NCBI RefSeq assembly: GCF_000725495.1
Contig: NZ_JNZD01000007.1
Location: 301,520-365,519 of the forward strand
Direction of reading: 5' to 3'
DNA: 64,000 nucleotides
DNA from: Streptomyces aureus
Lineage (GTDB): Bacteria > Actinomycetota > Actinomycetes > Streptomycetales > Streptomycetaceae
Part shown: positions 53,200 to 64,000 of the stretch, in pieces
Position numbering within the stretch: the stretch's first letter is position 1
Layout: each line of letters opens with the position of its first letter
The notes under the pieces: model-generated
Database searches by the model: none
The model's input: only the letters and a program-made list of their open reading frames with translations
Told to the model about the DNA's origin: nothing
Made by a program: the position numbers and the translations under genes

Positions 53200-53883
53200 T
53201 CAGCTCTGCGACGGCACCGAGGGTGCCCCGCTGCCCGTGCCCGGCTCCAGCGCGTCCAGCGCCCTGCGCAGTCCGGTGAGTTTGCGCTCCAGATGGGCCG
53301 CGGTGGCCACCGCCGCCGCGTCCGCGGAGTCGTCGTCCAGCTGCTTGGACAGCGCCTCGGCCTGCTCCTCGACGGCCGCGAGCCGCGCGGAGAGTTCGGC
53401 GAGAAGTCCGGCGGGCTCCTTGGCCTCGCCGAGCGCCGCCTTGCCGCCGCCCTCCAGCTGGAGCCGCAACAGCGCCGCCTGCTCGCGGAGTTGGCAGTTC
53501 TTCATGTAGAGCTCGACGAACACCGAGACCTTCGCCCGCAGCACCCACGGGTCGAAGGGCTTGGAGATGTAGTCCACCGCGCCGGCCGCGTACCCCCGGA
53601 AGGTGTGGTGGGGGCCGTGGTTGATGGCGGTGAGGAAGATGATCGGGATGTCCCGGGTGCGCTCCCGCCGCTTGATGTGCGCGGCGGTCTCGAATCCGTC
53701 CATGCCCGGCATCTGAACGTCCAGCAGAATGACCGCGAAGTCGTCCGTGAGCAGCGCTTTGAGCGCTTCCTCCCCGGACGATGCCCGTACCAGTGTCTGA
53801 TCGAGCGCGGAGAGGATCGCCTCCAGCGCCAACAGATTCTCCGGCCGGTCATCGACCAGGAGGATCTTGGCCTTCTGCACCAT
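53200..53883 (-). CDS. osaB: Response regulator OsaB
   Basis: 227 residues from ATG 53883 with GAGGAGG about 7 nt upstream; upstream in-frame codons to 54186 run through a non-coding region. The receiver domain has VDDRPENLLALE, phosphoacceptor Asp in VILLDVQMPGMDG, Thr in IFLTAINHG and Lys in ISKPFDPW. There is no DNA-binding domain; the C-terminal 90 residues are a predicted coiled coil (QLREQAALLRLQ, LSARLAAVEEQAEALSKQL). In S. coelicolor osaB is required for aerial growth under osmotic stress and is paired with the kinase OsaA, encoded just upstream here. Confidence 0.9.
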   Translation of the reverse strand: MVQKAKILLVDDRPENLLALEAILSALDQTLVRASSGEEALKALLTDDFAVILLDVQMPGMDGFETAAHIKRRERTRDIPIIFLTAINHGPHHTFRGYAAGAVDYISKPFDPWVLRAKVSVFVELYMKNCQLREQAALLRLQLEGGGKAALGEAKEPAGLLAELSARLAAVEEQAEALSKQLDDDSADAAAVATAAHLERKLTGLRRALDALEPGTGSGAPSVPSQS

Positions 53884-54219
53884 GGCCCGCCCTCCTCGCC
53901 CCGGCATGGGGCCTCCCCTGTCCGCAGGACTTGGGGAGACGCCACCGGGCGCCGCCCCAGGGGACGACTCCCTTGCGCCGTCCGTCCTTGTGCCGGTCAT
54001 GCTAGCCGCACCCCGCCCGTCGCCACACCCTGTCACCGTGATGTCACTGTGCACGTAGCAGAAACGCGGCAGGGGACCAGAAGGTTCCCCGTATCCCGTG
54101 CTTCTACACGGCTTCGGGCACAGTCCGTCATACGACGAAGGGCTGCCCGAACGGGCCCTGCCGCACGGTGTTCGGGTGTCCGACACACCGTGACGGCCCG
54201 CGTCACCCTCCCGAGTGTG
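53884..54219. other. osaA to osaB intergenic region
   Basis: 336 nt on the leftward strand between the osaA stop and the osaB start. A near-continuous hairpin with arms CACGGTGT-TCGG (54164-54175) and CCGA-C-ACACCGTG (54180-54192) and a GTGT loop lies 28 nt after osaA. It should terminate or attenuate osaA readthrough, so osaB probably has its own promoter here. Confidence 0.6.
54164..54192 (-). terminator. Hairpin after osaA
   Basis: A 12-bp stem with one bulged C and a 4-nt loop, just beyond the osaA stop in the direction of transcription. Confidence 0.6.
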
Positions 54220-59709
<5,490 letters not shown>

Positions 59710-60111
59710 TGTGTCCCTCCCGCAAGGGTCGACCAATACTGCTCGGCGTACTCGGGTACTGCTGCTCGGGTACTTCTGTTCGTGGGGCGCGGGAGGCGCA
59801 CTACCTGCCCGGACCCACTCCTGGAGCCTGCCCAGTGTTTCACCCCGGCCGAACCAGGCCATAACAGTTCGGCAGCTTCGCACATCGTCCGCACACCCGC
59901 GGGACAATCCTCCGGCCCTGGCCGGAGGCGGTCACAGGCACCTGCCCGAACGGAAACACCGCACTCTTCGAGACGGAAACACCCGTGACCGGCATCCGCA
60001 GCGGCCGTGAAGGTAAGTAACCTTGCAAGCGGCTGTCCAGCCGTGCCGGTCCCGTCCGGCCTGGGCGGTGGCACGAGCACGAGCGGGCAGGCATCGGAGG
60101 GGCGCCGCACC
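59710..60111. other. Divergent osaA/osaC control region
   Basis: 402 nt between the divergent starts. CTCGGGTACT occurs twice (59751 and 59765) but I cannot match it to a complete promoter. An in-frame GTG at 60007 extends osaC leftward over 35 codons and is considered less likely. No other gene. Confidence 0.5.
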
Positions 60112-62859
60112 ATGACCACCGGACTGCATCCCGGGGGAACACCCCAGGATCCCCGGCCGACAGGGCACCACGCTCTGCCCACGCAGGAGCGAGCGGGCCA
60201 CGGAGCCCCGGGGGCCGACGACCGGACGAGGAGTTCTGTGATCACCGCGCGCGCGGCCGCCAGTTTCGAGCCCGTCGGACGTTCCGTCGCGACCGCCCGG
60301 TCCTTCGTCCGCGACACCCTCCAGGGCTGGGGCTTCGCCGACATCGTCGACGACGCGGTCGTGCTGACCAGCGAGCTGGTCACCAATGCCGTCGTGCACG
60401 CGGGCACCTCCGCCGACGTCCTGTGTCTGCGCAGCGACGACGGCGTGCGCATCGAGGTGGCGGATCGCTACCCCGAACGCGAGATCCCACTCCAGGCCAC
60501 CGCCGTCAGCATGGGCAGCCCCGACCGCGAGGGCGGCCGCGGACTCCAGCTGTGCGCGGCCCTCGCCCGCCGCTGGGGCGTCGAGTACACGCCCACCCAC
60601 AAGCAGGTGTGGTTCCAGCTCGACCTCCCCGAGCGCGCGGTCGGCACCCGGGCCGCCGGCCCCTCGCTCCCCGCCGACCTCCTCCCCCTCGCCGACGGCC
60701 GTGTCCGGGTGGCGGTCGTCCAGATCGACCGCACCGGCGCCATCAACTCCTGGAACGAGGACGCCGAGGAACTCTTCGGGTACGCCGCCGAGCAGGTCAC
60801 CGGCAAACCGCTCACCGACCTCGCGGCCTGGCCGCACACCCCGGGCACCGGCACCGGCATCGTCGAGGCCCTCCAGCTCTCGCGCTGGGAGGGCAGTTAC
60901 GGCGTCCGCTGCGCCGACGGCCGCGTCACCCCCGTGTACGCCTCGCATCTGCGGGTCCGTGACACGAGCGGCGAGCCCTCCACCGTCTGCCTGCTGGTCC
61001 GCGACCACGAACGCGCCGTCCTGCAGACCCCGTTGCGCGGTCCCGCCTCCGACTCGGGCACCCACACCGAGGGCCAGGCCACGGACCCGTTCGAGGTCTT
61101 CATCGGATCACCGGCCCCGGACGACCTCGACGGCCTCCTCCAGCGCACGGTGGAGCGGGCCCGCGACATGCTCGACGGCGACTCCGCGTTCCTGCTCCTC
61201 GCGACCGACGACGAGACCGAGTTGGAGGTACGCGCCTCCACGGGCCTGCCCTCCGCCCGCCAGCGTTTCGCCCGCGTCCCCGTCGAGGCCGGCCCCGGCC
61301 GCTACGGCTCGGCCCGGATGCCCGCCGTCCACGAGGACCTCACGGTCGTCCCCGGCGCCGTACCGCTCCTCGGTGGCACCGGCATGCGCTCGGTGGTCAC
61401 GGTCCCGCTGAAGGTCGAGGGCCGGCTCACCGGGTCCCTCGGCGTCGCGGCCGAATCGCCGGGACGCTACTCCAACGAAGAGGCCCTGCGCCTGCAGTTC
61501 GCCGCCGACCGCATCGCCCTGGCCGTCGAGTCGGCCCGGCTCGGCGAGCTCGAACGGCTTCGCCGCGGCTCGCTGTCCTTCCTCGTCGAGGCCTCCGACC
61601 TCCTCGCGGGCACCCTGGACCGCGACCAGACCCTCGCGCTGATGGCCCAGATGACGGTCCCGACCCTGGCCACCTGGTGTGCCGTCTACACGATCGCCGA
61701 CCAGGCCTCCGACCCGTATCTCTCCTACGTCCTGCACGAGGACGAGGAACTCATCGACGGCCTCAAGGCGTTGCTCTCGAAGGTCGCCCCGCCCGACCCG
61801 GTGCCCACCCCGGGCGCGAGGGTCTGGTCGGCCCCGGCCGCGGCCGCCCACGACGCGGCCCTGCGCACCTCGATGCGCAGTCTGGGCCTCGGCGGGCAGA
61901 CGTCGATCAGTTCCGGCATCGGCCCGACCCTGGCGACGGCCGCGGCCGTCGGCGGCGAGACCGTGGTCCTGCCCCTGGTCGCCCGCAACCGCGTCATCGG
62001 CATGCTGACCCTCGGCAAGCCGTCGGACGAGCATTTCCGCCAGGAGATCCTGGAGTTGGCTGAGGACCTGTCCAGGCGAGCGGCCCTGGCCCTGGACAAC
62101 GCCCGCCTGTACTCGGAGCGCACGGCCATCAGCCAGTCCCTCCAGCGCAGCCTGCTGCCCCCGGAGCTCCCCCAGATCCAGGGCGTCGAGGTCGAGGTCA
62201 TCTACCGCGCGGCCGGCGAGGGCAACGAGGTCGGCGGCGACTTCTACGACGTCTTCCCGATCCGCGACGGGGCGTACGGCTTCGCCATCGGCGACGTCTG
62301 CGGTACGGGCCCGGAGGCGGCGGCGGTCACCGGCCTGGCCCGGCACGCGCTGCGCCTGCTGGCCCGCGAGGGGTACGGCGGTCCCGCGGTCCTGGAACGG
62401 CTGAACTCCGCGATCCTCGACGAGGGCGCCCGCAGCCGCTTCCTGACCCTGCTGTACGGCGAGTTGTGGCCCCAGGAGGACGGGAGCGCCGTCCTGAAGG
62501 TCGTCTGCGCCGGTCATCCGCTCCCGTTGCGGCTGCGCCAGGACGGCACGGTCGAGCCGGCCGCCGAACCGCAGCCGCTCCTCGGTGTCATGGAGGACCT
62601 GGAGCTGTACGAGCAGCGGGTCACGCTCGATCCGGGCGATGTCCTGCTGTGTGTCACGGACGGTGTGACCGAGCGCCGGGAAGGCACCCGCATGCTCGGT
62701 GACGACGGCCTCGCGGACGTGCTCACGACATGCACGGGGCTGACGGCCGGCGCGGTCGCCGCGCGCATCATGCGGGCGGTCGAGCGCTTCGCCTCCGACG
62801 CCCCGTCGGACGACATGGCGATTCTGGCGATGCGCGTCCCCGGTCTCCACACGGACTGA
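60112..62859 (+). CDS. osaC: Multidomain regulator OsaC (RsbW-like kinase, PAS, GAF, PP2C phosphatase)
   Basis: 915 residues from ATG 60112, with GGAGGGG about 10 nt upstream; the GTG at 60007 is an alternative. Domain order: RsbW-type HATPase (LTSELVTNAVVHAG, GGRGLQLCAALARRWG; residues about 45-180), PAS (about 200-300), two GAF domains (about 345-490 and 490-680), and SpoIIE-type PP2C phosphatase (NEVGGDFYDV and PSDDMAILAMRV). Such proteins combine anti-sigma kinase and anti-anti-sigma phosphatase functions. In S. coelicolor OsaC acts on the osmotic stress sigma factor SigB after induction. It is divergent from osaA. Confidence 0.93.
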   Translation: MTTGLHPGGTPQDPRPTGHHALPTQERAGHGAPGADDRTRSSVITARAAASFEPVGRSVATARSFVRDTLQGWGFADIVDDAVVLTSELVTNAVVHAGTSADVLCLRSDDGVRIEVADRYPEREIPLQATAVSMGSPDREGGRGLQLCAALARRWGVEYTPTHKQVWFQLDLPERAVGTRAAGPSLPADLLPLADGRVRVAVVQIDRTGAINSWNEDAEELFGYAAEQVTGKPLTDLAAWPHTPGTGTGIVEALQLSRWEGSYGVRCADGRVTPVYASHLRVRDTSGEPSTVCLLVRDHERAVLQTPLRGPASDSGTHTEGQATDPFEVFIGSPAPDDLDGLLQRTVERARDMLDGDSAFLLLATDDETELEVRASTGLPSARQRFARVPVEAGPGRYGSARMPAVHEDLTVVPGAVPLLGGTGMRSVVTVPLKVEGRLTGSLGVAAESPGRYSNEEALRLQFAADRIALAVESARLGELERLRRGSLSFLVEASDLLAGTLDRDQTLALMAQMTVPTLATWCAVYTIADQASDPYLSYVLHEDEELIDGLKALLSKVAPPDPVPTPGARVWSAPAAAAHDAALRTSMRSLGLGGQTSISSGIGPTLATAAAVGGETVVLPLVARNRVIGMLTLGKPSDEHFRQEILELAEDLSRRAALALDNARLYSERTAISQSLQRSLLPPELPQIQGVEVEVIYRAAGEGNEVGGDFYDVFPIRDGAYGFAIGDVCGTGPEAAAVTGLARHALRLLAREGYGGPAVLERLNSAILDEGARSRFLTLLYGELWPQEDGSAVLKVVCAGHPLPLRLRQDGTVEPAAEPQPLLGVMEDLELYEQRVTLDPGDVLLCVTDGVTERREGTRMLGDDGLADVLTTCTGLTAGAVAARIMRAVERFASDAPSDDMAILAMRVPGLHTD

Positions 62860-62867
62860 GTCACGGA

Positions 62868-62912
62868 AAAGACCTCGGTTCCCGGGACATGATCCCGGGA
62901 ACCGAGGTCTTT
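62868..62912 (+). terminator. Strong hairpin downstream of osaC
   Basis: A perfect 20-bp stem (62868-62887 with 62893-62912) with a 5-nt CATGA loop, immediately after the osaC stop. Confidence 0.9.
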
Positions 62913-62940
62913 CCGTCCGTCCGAGGACCCGGGAAACGCG

Positions 62941-62972
62941 AAAGGCCCCCGCCCACAAGGGCGGAGGCCTTT
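62941..62972 (-). terminator. Hairpin downstream of tRNA-Thr
   Basis: AAAGGCC and GGCCTTT enclose CCGCCC-ACAA-GGGCGG with one mismatch, followed by a short T-run in the rightward direction and CCTTTCGCG leftward. It probably ends the leftward tRNA transcript and may act on both strands. Confidence 0.7.
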
Positions 62973-62980
62973 TCTGTCTG

Positions 62981-63053
62981 AGCCCCCCAACGGAATCGAA
63001 CCGTTGACCTTCTCCTTACCATGGAGACGCTCTGCCGACTGAGCTAGGGGGGC
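62981..63053 (-). tRNA. tRNA-Thr (anticodon GGU)
   Basis: A 73-nt leftward cloverleaf: acceptor GCCCCCC with GGGGGGC, D-stem GCTC/GAGC, anticodon stem TCTCC/GGAGA around loop ATGGTAA (anticodon GGT at DNA level), and T-arm AACGG-TTCGATT-CCGTT with the discriminator base T. No CCA is encoded. Confidence 0.96.
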
Positions 63054-63091
63054 CGGTCGCTTTCGAGGTTTCCCTCGCGCCAACAAGAGAG

Positions 63092-63121
63092 ATCATACCC
63101 TGAATTGGACCGTGCTCCCAA
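63092..63121 (-). promoter_or_regulatory. Promoter of tRNA-Thr
   Basis: On the leftward strand TTGGGA (63116-63121), an 18-nt spacer and TATGAT (63092-63097) lie about 40 nt upstream of the tRNA 5' end. The -10 is close to consensus. Confidence 0.65.
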
Positions 63122-63136
63122 CCCGCCCGGCCCTGA

Positions 63137-63814
63137 TCAGAAGGCCGGCTGCAGCAGTCCGCCGAGCGCGTTGCACGCGGAGACGATCCGCTGCATCTCC
63201 CGCTTCGTCAGCGTCCCGTCCACGGGCAGCGACAGGGTCTCGTCGGCGGCCCGCTCGGTCTCGGGCAGCTGTACGTCGCGACGGAATCCGGGCAGCCGGT
63301 GCACGGGCGTCTTCACGGGCACCCGGCACTCGACTCCCCTGGCCCGTACGGCCCGTGCGAAGGCGTCCCGGTCCGGACGACCGTTGCCGGGCACCCGCAC
63401 GACGTACTGCTGGTAGGTGTGGCCGTCGCCGCCGGCCGGTGTGCGGACGCCGCTGAGGCGGCCGTCGAGGTAGGCGGCCCGCTCCCGGCGCTGCGCGATC
63501 TCGTCGTACGGCGCCTCGGACTCGCCCTGCTCGAGCACCAGCACTCCGTGGCGCTGTCCCAGCTCGTGCAGCCGCGTCATGTCGGCGGTGCGTCCGAAGC
63601 GGTGCACGACGACGAGCGCCGCCGTGCGGGGAGTTATGACCGCCTCCACCGCACTGGGGTCGAGGCAGTACGTCGCCGGGTCTATGTCCGCGAAGACGGT
63701 CGTCGCGCCGGCCGTGTGCACGGCGTCGGCGACCTCCACGTTCCCGAAGGCCGGAACGACGACCTCGTCACCGGTTCCGACACCCGCGGCGCTGAGCATG
63801 GCAGCAGTACTCAT
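63137..63814 (-). CDS. Short DegT/DnrJ/EryC1-fold protein lacking the PLP lysine
   Basis: 225 residues from ATG 63814, with AGGA 8 nt upstream; an upstream ATG at 63862 lies in the terminator region. The N-terminal GVGTGDEVVVPAFGNVEVADAV and FADIDPATYCLDPSAVEAVITPRTAALVVVHRFG match DegT-type aminotransferases. However, VIEDAAQ reads VLEQGES, and the next section of about 100 residues, which normally holds the Schiff-base Lys and the Gly-rich loop, is missing. The sequence resumes at the C-terminal domain (GVECRVPVKTPVHRLPGFR). It is therefore not an ordinary sugar aminotransferase and may be a dead homologue or a regulator. It lies between tRNA-Thr and the rRNA operon. Confidence 0.8.
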   Translation of the reverse strand: MSTAAMLSAAGVGTGDEVVVPAFGNVEVADAVHTAGATTVFADIDPATYCLDPSAVEAVITPRTAALVVVHRFGRTADMTRLHELGQRHGVLVLEQGESEAPYDEIAQRRERAAYLDGRLSGVRTPAGGDGHTYQQYVVRVPGNGRPDRDAFARAVRARGVECRVPVKTPVHRLPGFRRDVQLPETERAADETLSLPVDGTLTKREMQRIVSACNALGGLLQPAF

Positions 63815-63865
63815 GGTGCGGATCCTGGTCGCGCAACGTGAACTCCAAGTAAAGCAAAACAAAAA

Positions 63866-63903
63866 AGAGCTGGTCCCCGAACCGAAGTTCGGGGACCAGC
63901 TCT
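63866..63903 (-). terminator. rRNA operon terminator
   Basis: A perfect 17-bp stem (63866-63882 with 63887-63903). On the leftward strand it has a TTCG loop and is followed by TTTTTTG, a rare good Rho-independent terminator for this genome, just beyond the 5S 3' end. Confidence 0.93.
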
Positions 63904-63912
63904 CTAAAATTT

Positions 63913-64000
63913 GTTCGGCGGCGTCCTACTCTCCCACAGGGTCCCCCCTGCAGTACCATCGGCGCTGTGAGGCTTAGCTTCCGGGTTCGGAATGTAACCG
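63913..64000 (-). rRNA. rrf: 5S ribosomal RNA, 3' part (cut by window edge)
   Basis: The leftward sequence includes the conserved TTCCGAACCCGGAAGCTAAG and GATGGTACTG, and ends GGACGCCGCCGAAC, as in Streptomyces 5S rRNA. About 88 nt of roughly 118 are in the window. The rest of the operon (16S, 23S) would lie to the right. Confidence 0.95.

Noticed and set aside
59751..59774. GGGTAC elements as SigB-type -10 boxes for osaC
   Set aside because: No GNNT element at 14-16 nt upstream fits either copy, and the distance to the osaC start exceeds 330 nt.

Overview
The window is about 72% G+C with codon usage and gene content typical of Streptomyces. The evidence is a recA/recX/miaB/miaA/dapF/hflX/rshA block, a gluR-gluK/gluABCD locus, a ftsK/rimO/pgsA/cinA/clgR block and an osaABC osmoadaptation cluster, ending in the 3' part of an rRNA operon. 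The gene order runs opposite to the numbering I recall for the equivalent S. coelicolor core region. All names come from reading the sequence; no database search was run.

Layout. (1) 1-3.4 kb: two leftward siderophore-type genes (an IucA/IucC synthetase cut by the window edge, and a diaminobutyrate-type aminotransferase) separated by a 39-40-nt tandem repeat. (2) 3.8-8.4 kb: a trypsin-like lipoprotein, the HflX GTPase and a secreted M1 peptidase. (3) 8.8-17.5 kb: leftward housekeeping genes rshA, dapF, a membrane protein, miaA, an extradiol-dioxygenase-like protein and miaB, interrupted by a rightward pair of very small genes, one resembling MT0933-type antitoxins. (4) 17.6-20.1 kb: an alpha/beta hydrolase, a MazG-like protein and a TAXI-type binding protein. 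(5) 20.2-26.1 kb: the gluR-gluK two-component system divergent from the gluABCD amino-acid ABC transporter, with repeats and a perfect palindrome between them. (6) 26.3-29.4 kb: an FAD monooxygenase, then a cysteine-containing leader peptide ahead of a cysteine dioxygenase-rhodanese pair. (7) 29.6-37.6 kb: recA-recX with a RecA-independent DNA-damage promoter, membrane proteins, DUF3046, a toroid-like protein, azlCD and an AraC regulator. (8) 37.9-45.4 kb: Lhr helicase, Fpg/Nei glycosylase, a short-chain dehydrogenase, a small membrane protein and a Dps protein. (9) 45.7-53.1 kb: the leftward run ftsK, rodZ-like, rimO, pgsA, cinA, clgR. (10) 53.2-62.9 kb: osaB, osaA (a soluble hybrid kinase with a very long HAMP array) and divergent osaC. 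(11) 62.9-64 kb: tRNA-Thr(GGU), a shortened DegT-fold protein without the PLP lysine, the rrn terminator and the 3' end of 5S rRNA.

Functional themes are DNA repair and damage response (recA, recX, lhr, the Fpg/Nei glycosylase, dps, clgR, cinA), stringent and osmotic signalling (rshA, osaABC), glutamate sensing and uptake (gluRK/gluABCD), cysteine catabolism under probable leader-peptide control, and tRNA/ribosome modification (miaA, miaB, rimO, hflX). Many intergenic gaps hold short tandem repeats with different units, which may vary between strains. Very long antisense reading frames occur throughout because of the G+C-rich third codon position and are not annotated.
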